DNA of 64,000 nt from Mactra quadrangularis (Eukaryota > Mollusca > Bivalvia > Venerida > Mactridae). This document shows, piece after piece, positions 11,060 to 23,056 of the stretch. The position numbers and the translations under genes were made by a program. A model generated the notes under the pieces. The model worked only from the letters and a program-made list of their open reading frames with translations. It did not search any database and had not been told where the DNA came from. Every line of letters begins with the position of its first letter. Within the stretch, counting starts at the first letter, position 1. The DNA is taken from positions 28,931,327 to 28,995,326 of the forward strand of contig CM046299.1 in assembly GCA_025267735.1 (NCBI GenBank). The letters are read 5' to 3'.

Positions 11060-12975
11060 GCCTATGCTGAATAACAATATCTAAAATTGTATACCTTTGA
11101 TAAAAATGATTTTTGATGGCAACCTTAAAAAGTGAATTTCGTCAATGTCTGAGATACTGGTATGTAAACTTTTCCATAGTTTAGCGCCTATAAAACTAAA
11201 ATACTTAGAACCCGAACTTTTGACCCTCGGCAGGCCAAACCCCTCTTTCTGACTGAGCCTAGTGTTATAACAATGAACTCTGTACTGAGAATATATATAA
11301 TGAATCTGATTAATTTGTTCTGTGTAACTTGTAACTTTTCTTTTAAGGACATGGCCAAACCAGTATACCAAACAGAACAAGCGTAGCCAACGTGACATTG
11401 TATTAAAGACATAACAAGTAACATTTTTTGTATGCTGTGTGAGGTTATTATTTTTGCGATAAAGGAACTTTTGCTTTGCATTGGCCTTTTTAATAACTGA
11501 ATCGGCCATACTTTTACAAGACAAGCTTTGGTCTATGGTAACACCAAGATATTTGACAGATGTTGTAGAAGTTATTGATGTATTATTACAAGTTACATTA
11601 AGACTAGACTATGCCTTCAATTTTTATTTAGAACCAAAAACAATAGATTCAGTTTTACCTAAATGTAAAGAGAGTTTATTATCAATTAACCAGTGGCTGA
11701 CATACTATAAATCTACAGACAAGGATTTTTCTACCACTGATATGTTTTACTAGAAACTAATATAGCAGAATCATCAGCATACAATAACAACTTATTTTGT
11801 ATAACTGCTGACATGTCATTGACATATAATAAAAACAATAACGGGCCCAGAATAGATCCTTGAGGTACACCACAAGTTATATAAGCCGATTTAGAGTATG
11901 TACCTAAGACATCTACTTACTGCTGTCTATCAGACAAATATGACCTAAAACACCTTAACACATCTTGTCCAAACCAGATGCCTGAAGTTTCATTAAAAGT
12001 ATAGAATGATCTACAGTATCAAATGCTTTTTGAAGGTCTAATAGAATCATACCTACAACATTGCCTTGATCAATTTTGTTTCTAATAAAATCTGTTAGGT
12101 GAATGAATTAAACAGGTATCAGAAGAAAAGCCATTCCTAAAACCAGACTGAAACTCATACAGTAAATTTTTATTCTTAAAGTATGATTCAACTTGTTCAT
12201 ACACAACCGTTTCAAGAAATTTACATACAATATTTAAAATTGATACTGGTCTGTAGTTTCCAACAGAAAATTTATCTTGTTTTTTATAAAGGGGGACAAC
12301 TCTTGCAGACTTTAAATCTTCAGGCACAACACCCTGTAAGAGTGATAAATTAATTATATGAGTTAAAGGACTAGCAATAATAGGAGATCCATCCTTAACG
12401 AAGCGAGAAGGTATGCCATCTAAGCCAAATTGCTTTATTAATGCCTAGGCAGGCAACGTATTTCAAAACTTTACTCTCCAAAACTAATGAAAAGGAAAAA
12501 CATTGAGAAAAACCAAGTTAGTTTTTTTTTAAAAAGAGTTAACAAAACTATTACCATACCTATGAAGCACAGGAGGTAATTTCTTTACAAAAGTACAAGC
12601 AACTGTTGAATAAAAAATATTTAAAGTTTCAGCTATAAGTGTTTTATCAAAACATATTTTATCATTAATATTTAAACATATATTTCCATTAGAAGAACCT
12701 TTCTTAGATGGAAGACCCAGATTTTTTAAAGTTTTCCATAAGGATTTAGAATCATTTTTACGCTGTTCTATGGAATTTGTAAAATAGTTCATCTTGGCAT
12801 TATGCCCAAGATTTAAAACTTTATTTCTAAAAGCTTTAAAAGTGTTAAAATTTTCTTCTGTTTTATTAATTCTATATTTATGGAAGGAACTATCTCTATC
12901 CTTGATTGCTTGTAAAATATCTGAGTCCATCCAAGGTTCAGTTCTTTGTTTTATTCTCAATTGCATTCAAAACAT
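11060..12975 (-). pseudogene. 5'-truncated Jockey/CR1-like LINE ORF2, unit 1
   Basis: Minus-strand fragments in order: the linker after the endonuclease (12966-12529, EPWMDSDILQAIKDRD), reverse transcriptase (12327-11750, VVPLYKK, NYRPVSIL, QSGFRNG, LLDLQKAFDTVDHSIL, then GVPQGSILGP at about 11850 and an intact YADDSAI at 11761-11781), and the C-terminal part (11524-11081, GAKLWKSLHTSI). Several frameshifts and stops break it, including after CLIH near 12105. The endonuclease is absent. The element is inverted relative to the OAS-like gene. The same insertion is present in all three units, so it predates the duplication. Confidence 0.85.
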
Positions 12976-13885
12976 TTCATTGTCATTTACCTACCAGTTC
13001 AATAGCGGTTTTGACTGCATGCATTTTACACTCAATGTCAGAAAAGTGGACACATTTCACATTTTCAATGTCCCTTGGCCCACATTTTTTTTTAAAAACA
13101 GAAGGTATCTGAGATTTTTTCTCATTAGATGATGTATACAACGTATATGTACCTCCAACAAGAGTTTTGTCCCTAATTTAACATACTTTCTGGTGAAAAC
13201 TTTAATCCAAAAATACAAAAACTGTTGATTTTGCGTTGTCCCTGCATAGGGTACTTGTTTAACTACACTATAATTTTGAAATAATATAGCGTTTTGCTGC
13301 AAATGTTACCTTTACTTGTGACCATTTGGTGTAATTCAATGAAAACATAACCTTCCAAAATCAGACAATAAAATTGGCGAAAATTATAAATTATTTTCCT
13401 GTGTCCCCAAATTGGATGTAAGATACGTTAACAGTTATGGACAACATGCATTAAGTCCAAATATTTGCAATTTCACTCGGATTTATGCCAATATAAACTC
13501 CCAAGTGGTTAATGTAAGTGATAAAAAAGCTTTTGGCGTCTAATATCTAATACAGATTAACCATGTTTTTTAAAAAATTAAAAATTAAAGTGTTACTGTA
13601 AGATTTAATAAGATACGTTAACTTTTCATATGTTACAACACATAGGCTAGTACAGAAAGCAGGCAGAGTTACCTAATTTCACAATGTCTACTCCATGCAG
13701 GCATAATCCAGAGATATTTCATCCTCGAAAAGTGGGATATGCTTACTTTATGGTAAAAAATAGTAAATGTCAATAAGATAACATAAGATACGTTAACACG
13801 TATCTGGTATTTCCATATTTATCGAAAATAAATCATCTTTGGATTTACTTTCTAGCCAATTGCATTGCTAATTACTAAAATTGTG
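12976..13885. other. Unit-1-specific stretch with three identical 14-mers
   Basis: In units 2 and 3 this position holds a different ~150-bp sequence. Here TAAGATACGTTAAC occurs three times exactly (13419-13432, 13609-13622, 13784-13797), all in the same orientation, spaced 190 and 175 bp. No coding frame or terminal repeats are recognised. Confidence 0.5.
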
Positions 13886-15736
13886 TAATGGACCCCCATA
13901 AAAAGATTCAGGGCCGTCCCAGTAGAATTATATAATATTTTTAGAAAATACACTTTACAGTACGTAGTTGAAAACGAAAAAAGTAGTGTGGAAATCTAGT
14001 TTCGATTTGTTTAAGGAAGTCAATCATAATACATACACATGTATTTTGATTTTATATTACTCTAGCGTAAGACGTGTATACTTTCATGCGGATATTTGAT
14101 TAAACAGGTAATAATTAATATTTGTTTGTTTCTAGGCTAAGAACAAAAAATATATTCATTTTCATGAGTGGCCATAAAAATATCCTTAGTTTGTGAATTT
14201 AAATTTCTCAATATTTCTATCATACGTGTTATGTTTCAAATCACTGTTAACAGGCTGAAAGGAAACGCTTTGCATGAAATCTTTAAAAAAAACTAAAAAA
14301 ATGTCCAGGACCGCCTCTATAAAGTTATGAAACATAATTTACGGTGCATGGTTTATAACAAAGGGATGCATTTAAGACATAGTTTCGATTTGCTACAGCA
14401 AGTCGGGTAAAATATATAAATTTTAAACGTTTTGAGCAAAAATTATACTGTTTAAGGACTATGTACTATGTACAGAAAGGTACCTTTAAGTACCGACCCC
14501 CACAAAGTTGGTTAGGGTAAATGCAGTGCTAAAATATCATAATGTATAATCATTCCTCTTGCCTGAAATCTTTTGGACCAGGCAATATTATCGTAGGTAC
14601 TTTCCATCACCTGCGAATACAGAAATAAATACGTTATTTTCTGTGCAAGTTTCCTTTTATTCTAGCGAACAATTTCAGAATACATATACAGATAAGGAAT
14701 GCACTAATATTACTCTAGATGTACTGAGGCTTACATTTTCTATATCTGTGACTGAATTTACATATATGAACAAACAAACAAGTGGGCTCTGTAATCAAAA
14801 CTTGGGCGGCCATTTTGTGTGTATTAAAACTTATTCAATACACATCTTTGTGGAAGTCAGGGGCTAATCATAAAAACGTGTGTTCATTCGCGAACTGAAC
14901 TTCTATCTAAAGATTGCAAGATTTCAATGAAATGTCTTAAGAATGGTTTATTTTTTATAAAGTTATTATTTTATATGTCTGTAGTTTTGATAATTCATTG
15001 TTTTAAGGTATTTATTTGACGCCACGTGGGAACTTTTTTGTGCCTAATTACTTTATTTTGACATCCATCGGTTCCGTCTTAAATTGACCAATGTTTTGTT
15101 AGCAGATGACCATTTAATTGTGTCATACCACCTTTGTTTGCGTTGGCCGTGTACATGTTTGGAAAAACAAGAGTATGGTGGCTCGGTATAGCCCTCGTGC
15201 ATTTTCTTCGAGAGCTTCTTATCTTCGTTGGTGTAATTGTTCTTTGAAGTGTGTGGAACATATTGTATTCTTTAAATGTATTGTAGTTTATAATGTATTG
15301 TTGACGACAAATCATGTGACCAAAATTTGAGGGCTTCACCATTTGTCGTTGACTTAAGTCAGATCGTATTGTAGCAAATATTTTCAAGTTTTGAAAGCGT
15401 CTTTAAAATTCTCTCATCGTAAGCGCAAGATCAACGTAAGTAACTAAGATACGGAAATTTCGCTATCTTACGTAAGAGTCTTATGAAAAGGTCCCAGTTC
15501 TTTATAAGCCCTGCGTTCAGTAAGCATTTAACGTTAGCCAATCACCGTTACCGTTATGAACGGTTAATTAAACGATCCGTTGAAGTTTGTCTTTACTTCA
15601 ATTTATCAGACGAATTTTGAGAGGAGGACTTGTTTGTTGTTTACTTGTTTTTTGTAAATGTATTGATCTAAATCAACGGGAGTAACACCGCCGACTTCGT
15701 TGAATAGACCTAATCCGAAATTCAAATGTATGGGGT

Positions 15737-15830
15737 TTTCCGTCCGTGCACAGGCGGTACAAACAAAGTTTTCTACACATTATTGCTAAACAGCACGAAC
15801 TATGGATTAAATCCTATTTTTTACAGGTGT
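15737..15830 (+). pseudogene. OAS-like exon-1 upstream fragment inside the TTAA element
   Basis: This stretch aligns with about 85% identity by eye to the sequence upstream of the OAS ATG in copies 2 and 3 (about 42978-43065 and 60785-60870). Shared words include GCACAGGCGGTACAAACA, ACACATTATTGCT and TATGGATTAAATCCTAT. Similarity fades before the ATG. It includes the GTCC(A/G)TGCACAGGCGG segment that OAS copy 1 itself lacks. Confidence 0.6.
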
Positions 15831-16732
15831 TTCCATTGTAACAGTGAAAGTTTGTTTTTTATGTACCGGAGGGGAAAACCCAAATATTTTAATTCCGGAT
15901 ATAGTATATTCGCAATGGCAGTAACTAATTTGCAAAATGTTCTGGAACTATTTTGTTTCAGATTGTTTCATGCTCGTGGATTATATACTTAAACCGTTAG
16001 CTGTTGGCCTTAAACGTTTTCCCCTAAGAGGCCGTTCAATGATGACTGTTAGTGAACGTTACGAAACGCCCTACAATGACTAGTTAAAATGTGTAATTTC
16101 ATTTACATGAACTATGTGGTTAGATAAAATTCCCACTATGGTCTAACATCAATATATTTGTAAACCATGAAAATTGGAAACACAATTGAACACCTTTTCT
16201 TGATTACATCACGTTAATCATTTGGCATGCCATTGGATTAGATCTATATAAATTATAAAACAACATTCTGATGTAAAATTGTTAATGAAAATGTTTATTA
16301 ATAACAAAAGTGAGTTATTATCTTACTTTTATATGAAAATAGTGTATGGTAATTATCCGTACAAAGTAATTAGTGATATAATTTATAGATTATGACATCG
16401 TTAAAATATTAAAAATACAGTGTTCAATTAGAGACACATTTTCTGGGGAAAAAAACAGTGAATTAGTGAATTATACCTCATTTAAGTGTGTACCTTACAT
16501 TACCTGTGTCCATTATTGGACACCATACTTATTGTTTGTACTACTTCTTTTGTGTAAAGTTGTATTTTAGACATGTTGGAAATTATGAATTTTAGTTTAC
16601 AGAGATATTTTATCATACTGATTGCAGACAATGTATAAATTAATTTCTATTTTTAACTCTTAGTGCATCTCTACGGGGGTGTACACAATCTAATTGGAAG
16701 ATTTTATTTTAACTGTTTTCCCTGCCCTGCGT

Positions 16733-17030
16733 TCAGTTACCGCGAACGTTACAAAACGTTCCGTAACGATACATTCGGAACTCCCCGGTCATTCGTTGCG
16801 ATTAATCTCGGACATATTTAGACGCTGTTTTGAAACTACCGGTGTTAAAGTAAACAAATATATGATCGTTTGACATTGAGTGATGTTTCGATTTTAGTCC
16901 TTAAATTTTGAAACATCACTCATTGCCTTAACGATCTCATATTTATGTATTAGATTAGGTTATTCGCAGCGAATGGCCGAGGAGTTCCGAATGTATCGTT
17001 ATGTAACGTTCTGTAACGCTTTGTGTAATT
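16733..17030. repeat. Fold-back inside the TTAA element
   Basis: Arms around 16746-16800 (AACGATACATTCGGAACTCC) and 16966-17020 (GGAGTTCCGAATGTATCGTT) are near-perfect complements. A second, inner hairpin lies at about 16861-16945 (GAGTGATGTTTC and its complement). A related left end, CCCTGCGTTCAGTAAGC, occurs separately at 15508. Confidence 0.7.
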
Positions 17031-17653
17031 GAACACGTTACTGTTCTTCATGTAAACTTGTACAAAAGTTTACATTTTTAAACTCACTTTTTTCAAAAAA
17101 ATAAATATCAATAAACCACTTTTTATATATTTTTCTATTGAACTTACTTTTTTGTTTCATTAGGATTGAAATAAAAACTGAAATTTATAAAAATTATTTG
17201 TAAATTTCAATTATTGCAACCACGCCTATTTTAAAGCCATGAAGGACATTCGTAAATTACATAGTCCTTAACAATACGTGGTTTCTGTATTTTGATATCT
17301 ATTTACTTTAGTATAATACGTGTTTACACAGATATTTTAATTACAAGAAATATCTTTAAAAAAGATATTCGGCGCTATGCTGGGTGATTTTGTTTGAAGT
17401 ATAAATGCTGGCCATGTACGACGTAATAACTAGGTCAAAAGTAGTTTTTCTGAAATTGCAATTCAGTCACAACTAACAATTTATGTCCGAATAAATTGCC
17501 ACTCCGCTGAATTTGTCAAATTGGAAAATCCTACCAATTCTAAAGTTAAAAACATCTTTAGTCAATATAATGCCATGGATTTTCAATAAAAAAATGGCCA
17601 AACAATTTATCCTACTTTCTGGAGAACATCAAAAATTTTGATAGAAATATGAA

Positions 17654-17950
17654 ATGGCGGCCCACATTGACAAAATGAAAACCCATTTGGAGCGTGCGCT
17701 AAATGAATCACATTTGCTGTTTAGTTATACCACCGTGAGCGCTTTTAGGTTTCTTCAAATACATTCAGATGACTTGCAATCGTTACATTTCAAATTAAAT
17801 GGGCATTTTTTTGGAAACTGTACCATGTTGATCTTGCATTAGTCCAAAGACTTTCGAGAAAACAGTTGGACAAGGTTCTGTTATCATAATTTAGACCTGA
17901 AAATAGACTCAGTTAAAATAGGAGTACGGATGCCTAGTGTCAAAATTGAA
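17654..17950 (+). other. Conserved small ORF upstream of the promoter, unit 1
   Basis: It starts MAAHIDKMKTHLERALNESH and runs 62 codons. One frame change around the T-run at 17806 would extend it through LYHVDLALVQRLSRKQLDK to about 17887. The counterparts at 34949 and 57928 share the start and 50 or so codons, then end at different places because of homopolymer indels. No family is recognised. It lies about 360 bp upstream of the TATA box. It could be a decayed exon of another gene. Confidence 0.3.
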
Positions 17951-17978
17951 AATTTAGTAGAAAAATTATGACTAAATT

Positions 17979-18074
17979 GAAAAGACAAAACCGCTCTGAA
18001 ACAGGTGCAATCTATATAAGGGCTGCTGAGCAAAAGTGGCACGTCATCCGTTTTGTAGAAACCTCTCTAATTCT
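17979..18074 (+). promoter_or_regulatory. Candidate core promoter and noncoding first exon, OAS copy 1
   Basis: TATATAAG (18013-18020) is followed about 60 bp later by TTCT|GTGAGT, a strong splice donor at 18075. This fits a TSS near 18043 and a short 5'-UTR exon. GAAA half-sites (GAAAAGACAAAA at 17979 and GAAAC at 17998) lie just upstream and resemble IRF half-sites. The layout is conserved in units 2 and 3. The matching acceptor would be AACAG at 18825-18829. Assignment to OAS is inferred from position and conservation. Confidence 0.45.
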
Positions 18075-18916
18075 GTGAGTTTCCTATTAAAAAATAAATT
18101 GATGTTATATGACAGATTTTAATCGTCAAACGAAGACTTGTAAATATCCGCCGCCAGTGCCGGTGGCAAAGTGTTGGGTTTTGTCATTTATTGTGAGGGC
18201 CATTGGTGCCATCCTAAGTGGCTGTGTAAATCTCTTTAGCGCTAGAGTTATTCCGAAGTTTTCAGTGATAATGATGATTTGGAGTGACCGAGTTAAGAAA
18301 AGGATAAAGTTTTTCTGGGATAATACATTTAATATTACATTATTTGCTTAACTTATAGTCAAGTCTGCTGTTTCATTACTAAGGGTTATTATAATGAGAG
18401 ATCTAGAGACCAATACATTACTGCAGGCAACACATATGCCGGGAACGTTTAATAATATTTGTGATTCTTTGTCCCGCTTTTTGATAGTCAAATTTAGAAA
18501 CTAGCCCGACATACTTACAATCCCCGTTAGTAATACCAACAATTGTTTGGAAGTTATTCGACTAGGATCCAATCAAATTCTATTAGTTTTTTTAGAATGA
18601 ATCTAAATTATCATATAAGACATTTAAAACACATGTGGCTTGTAAGTTTTGTTAAAACACAAGTGGCATGTAAATTAAGGGCCAACAAGGTTTTACAGAT
18701 TAGTTTATCATTTATCATGAAGGATGCAAAACACTAAATCTAAATCATACGTCATATTCTAGTCTCTAGAGCTCTCTCCTCAAAGAAATACACTTTATTG
18801 TGAATATCATATTTTTGTTGTTGTAACAGATTTTGTTACACATTATTGCTGGAAAGCACGAATATGGATTAAATCCTCTAAATTTTGTTTTAACAGATAG
18901 TACTCAGCATAACAGA

Positions 18917-21900
18917 ATGTCAACAAGACAGAATCTTCCAACAGATCTGTATGATGTTGATAGTTCAAACCTTGATAAATTTATAGCAGAACGAATACAA
19001 CCAGACGACAGTTTTCTTAAACAATGTGGATTGGTTGTCAATGAAATGGCTGATAATTTAAAAGGTCCAGATTCACCATTAAAACCTAGAGAAATTATCA
19101 AGGTAAACCTGCTTTACTTAAAAAATAGTTGCATCTTTAAATATACTACGACTATTTCAACGAAGATGAACTAGCAAAAACTCCATTTTAGTGTAAACAA
19201 TTCGGTGTTTTAAAAACGTACGCTGTGTCTCGTAGTGCACCGTGTAACATTCGGCTATAATCATGGCAAGTCTCATTAATTGATACGTATAGAGTCACTG
19301 GTTTGCAAGGTTTTACATTAGTTGGAAATTGAGCTAATGCAATTAAAGTTTGTATTCATGCATTGATTTACTATTTTGAAACATGCAAGTTGGGTTATAC
19401 ATTTTGTTCCAGGCGGAACAACACACGTTTCTATAGGTTAAATATTTTTCTCACCTCTGTCATAAATATTCATGCAATTAAGATTTTCTGTCAGAAATGA
19501 AAGTCGCGAGAAAAACCATTACCCTATACGTGGTTGCCAGCAAACTTTTGCAAAGATGTCAAAGATAAGCTAAGTTGTTACACACACTGTGGTGTTGACA
19601 AGGCCGTGATGCGTTGTACAAGTTTCATATTTATTGGTATTTTAATTTAATTTTATTTCACAAACTGATGAATTACATTTATAATTTTAAAATCTTGTTT
19701 ATTTTAAGAGTGGCTCTCTAGGAAAAGGTACATCAGTGAAAGGTAACTCTGACGTTGATCTTATTGTAATGTTAAACGATCACTCAGATGTTGAAACTCA
19801 CATGAGAGAACTTCCAGATATTCTGAAACGTCTTGAAGACTTTATAAAAGAGAAAACTAGAGCTCAGCACACTAATACTACAAGATTTTCAGTACAAGCT
19901 AAAATGCTCTGTGAAGGCGATTGGCTTGAGATAGAAATTTTACCAGCAGTGGATTTGATAGGAATTGGTAAGTGACGTAGGGGTCATAAGGTCCAATATC
20001 AGATTTGTTGCATTCGTTATATCAGTTTTCTGCTTTGTCTTTACGGGGAATCTGCAAATCTGAAAATATCTTTTTTAAAACTTGACTTATAAATTGGTAT
20101 TTTGGATCAAAAGTAATAAATTTACCAATTTACAAATAACAATGTGTTTTACACATTTTACCGACTTCTCTTTATTTTTTTTGTTTTTGTTTTTGTTGGG
20201 TTTATCGCCGTGGCAACACATATAAGGTCATATAACGGCGGTCAGTTAACATACTCTCTCTTCCCGGAAAGGCCAAATCTCTGGATTTAGCTGTTAACCG
20301 ACTACTAAGCGCATACTTTCGTCAGTGACTGACAACTGCCCTACATAATTAAAAATTATTGGTAGGAGGGAGAAATAATTTCATGACCAAGCTCCACGAA
20401 AGTATGCGCCGCCCGGGAATCGAACCCACGACCCCTCGATCAGTAGACTTGTGTGCTACCAATTGAGCGAGCCGGGCGGCTTTCACTTTAGTTAAATGGC
20501 CGCTCAACGAGTTGCATGGTCTGTTTTAGCTGGATTTTATGGATTTTTCTAAAGCAAATTTGACACAATTTAATGCGCACCTTACCCAAAAATATATCTA
20601 AAGGAAGGGGTGTGTCCCCCCTAGGCTGAGTTTTTGAAGAGTTTCATATAAAGAAAGCAATCTGGATCACTACATGAAGACGACAAAAACACAAAACGGT
20701 CATATCACTTCTATTTCCTTCTTACAGGGGTACCATTGAGTGAAATTTACAATCGTATGAAAACAGCAGATAGTAGTTTGATTCATGAATACTCAGTAAC
20801 CTTGTCACCACTTCAGCTGGAAATAATTAAATATATTCCTACCAAGGTGAAGAGTTTGATCCGACTTATCAAATATTGGATAAACAACAAACTAAAAGTA
20901 AGTACAAATATAACTGTTATTTGTATTGACAAACTCATTGATAAAGACAATAAACTATGCTTAAAGCTTATGCTAAATACATGTATGAACAGTCGTTTAG
21001 AGCAAAGACATAGATAAAGCCTCCGCTTAGAGTTGGTGAAAAGGTGATTCTAGTGTCAAGCAGCTTGCACCTGAAAGAGAACGCAATTTTGAACGTTTGG
21101 TACGAAAACTATACTGTTCCACTATACGTAGTTTCAGTGACATTTTAATTTTGTTTGTACCATGTTTGGTGCAGTTGCATGCATCAAAACAAGTAAACGG
21201 GATTACAAGAGTTCAAATAGGCTTATTGATTCAGTCGTTTGTTTTCAGTTATTTCATGTCAGCTTCACTTTGATACAGTTACTAAAAATAAAATAAAACT
21301 ACGTCCAGTTTCAGTTGAAAATAAAGATACAAGATGTTACTTTAAAAACAGACTTGCCCCGACAGCAAACAGGATGCGAATATAGTAGCAGACCTAATAT
21401 GATCTTTATAAAGACTGGTCAATACTTCTCATGTAATGTTGACTTTATTTCAACCTAACTTGGATACCATTTAAACATTTTATATTGACAGGGAAGCTCT
21501 GGGCCAAGTTTTGGTAGTATCTCTGCGTGGCCAAACTCTTACAGTCTAGAGCTGATCATATTTAACCTCTGGATTCGAGCTGGTGAGCCAGAGAACTTTG
21601 ACACGATAAGAGCATTGCATAGCGTTCTGTTGTCATTGGTCAATCATAGAATATGGACAATCCGTCTAGAGAAATATTTTAAATACGATCCTAGTATTGC
21701 AAGAACTAGGTTTGTTGTTTTGCACTAAATTTGTCTTAATGATTCATATCGATACTTCCTAGATAGAGGGAGAGAGAGTGGAAAGTAGTAATAAATATTG
21801 ATACTAATAAATATTTATTAGACATTGTTATAACAGAGCAGGTAAGGCACTCAAAGAATCAAGAGGTTTGATAATTAGAAATATGTAAATAAAATAATAC

Positions 21901-22601
21901 ACTTACATATGAATTATGTCAGTTTCCATGTACATGCCAACAACCCATTTCCGTGTAGCGTACATATATCCGATATATTCATTAACAAATCTTGGTTTGT
22001 ATCTCAATGACTTAAGACGAACAGACCTTACGTGGAATTTAACGTGTTGTTGTCTAATGATAATAAAAGATGAACATTTATCGCGGTGTATGAAACTAAA
22101 GCGGTAAAAATTGTTTGTTTGTTTTTGTTGGGTTAAACGCCGTAGCAACACATTGTATAGGTCATATAACGGCGGTCAGTCAACCTACTCACTCCTCCTG
22201 GAAAGGCTAAATCTCTGGATTTAGCTGTTAACCAACTACTAAGCGCATACTCTCGTCATGACCAAGCTCCACGAAAGTATGCCCCGCCCGGGAATCGAAC
22301 TCTCGATCAGTAGACTTGCTTGCTGTGGTTAAGTGAACCAAATGTTTTGAATGATGTATTGTTAGATACTGTAAATATTCAAAATCAAGCAAAAATATTT
22401 TACTTTGAGCTTTTAATGTTCTTTTACATTTATTTTAGTGGTCTACCCTATATCATGGATCCTACGAACCCATTCAATGACTTGTACCATGGTTTGCCTA
22501 ATGGAAAGGCATTTGATTGGGCACAAATAGCCAAAAAAGCTTTACAATGGCTGAACAAGAGTTTATTTAGAGATGTAATTAACACAAAGAATCGGTGGTA
22601 A
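18917..22601 (+). CDS. 2'-5'-oligoadenylate synthetase-like protein, copy 1
   Basis: Five exons: 18917-19102, 19709-19967, 20728-20897, 21492-21709 and 22439-22601 (stop TAA). All introns are GT..AG, and the joined frame is 331 codons without a break. The N-terminal nucleotidyltransferase domain has GSLGKGTSV (65-72) and SDVDL (D77, D79). Exon 3 has the OAS signature PTKVKSLIRLIKYW (186-199). Exon 5 has PYIMDPTNPFND, the OAS1_C-type segment. OAS enzymes polymerise ATP into 2'-5' oligoadenylates in innate immunity. At position 138, where copies 2 and 3 and human OAS1 (D148) have Asp, this copy has Glu (LEIEILPAVD). Activity is therefore uncertain. The start follows the family N-terminus (LDKFI about 20 residues in). 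The frame is open upstream, so a longer N-terminus is possible. A SINE sits in intron 2 and a truncated one in intron 4. Confidence 0.93.
20175..20480 (-). mobile_element. tRNA-headed SINE, family A, in OAS copy 1 intron 2
   Basis: The minus-strand head at 20480-20408 has A-box-like and B-box (GGTTCGATTCC) motifs. The body includes CATACTTTCGTGGAGCTTGG, and the 3' domain CGGCGATAAACCCAAC ends in a T-rich/A-rich tail at 20175. The flanks TTCTCTTTA and TTCACTTTA look like a diverged target duplication. Introns 2 of copies 2 and 3 have the uninterrupted site (about 44340 and 62150), so the insertion is specific to copy 1. Confidence 0.85.
22112..22318 (-). mobile_element. Truncated SINE family A in OAS copy 1 intron 4
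   Basis: It has the same 3' domain (GTTGGGTTAAACGCCGT) and body as the 20175 copy, with an internal deletion and a shortened tRNA head. The same insertion is present in copy 2 (46047-46268), so it predates the split of these units. Confidence 0.85.
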
Positions 22602-23056
22602 AGTGGATAAATTAATCCAACACTAATTACGTTTGTATTCAGTATTTTACATTTCATAATAGCCCAAAGTAAGGAAACTTACATCCAAGTGATATTTATT
22701 ATCTATGATATTTTGAGCCATGAAGGACTATAAACCAAAATTAAAGTGACTTTTACTTTACATGTACATGTATATACATGTATCTCATTAGTCAATTTGT
22801 CTTACATTATTAAGAATCTGTTTGCTTATTCAACACGATTACAGAAAATTACAGGTAACTTTAAGACATTTAATTGAATTTACCAAATTTCTTAATAGTA
22901 GTTTTATAAAGAAAAAGAAATTATTTATATTTATATAATTGTGTATTTTATTTTTAAAACATTAGTTTGAGAAATGTTTTGCCATATGTATTATATAGTG
23001 TAATATTTTGCATTATTATACCTCACTGGAATTTCCATGCTAAAGCCATAAACCGG

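Larger units (their letters stand above)
14456..17267. mobile_element. 2.8-kb TTAA-flanked element, unit 1 only
   Basis: The ends are GGACTATGTA and TACATAGTCC. TTAA lies directly outside on both sides (14452-14455 and 17268-17271). Units 2 and 3 show the empty site CTGTTTAACTATA (about 34548 and 57523) with one TTAA. TTAA duplication is the hallmark of piggyBac-type transposition. I find no transposase inside, so it is non-autonomous. It carries a fold-back at about 16733-17030 and a fragment resembling the 5' part of OAS exon 1 at 15737-15830. Other short frames (14559-14867, 15079-15387, 15726-15992) have no recognisable product. Confidence 0.8.

Noticed and set aside
12794..13132. 112-codon plus-strand frame with hydrophobic stretches
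   Set aside because: Antisense shadow of the LINE linker region. Similar shadows occur at 33438 and 11481.
20405..20480. tRNA gene candidate on the minus strand
   Set aside because: The B box and head fold partly like a tRNA, but the sequence continues into a SINE body with further copies at 25402, 48571 and others, and the T stem is incomplete.
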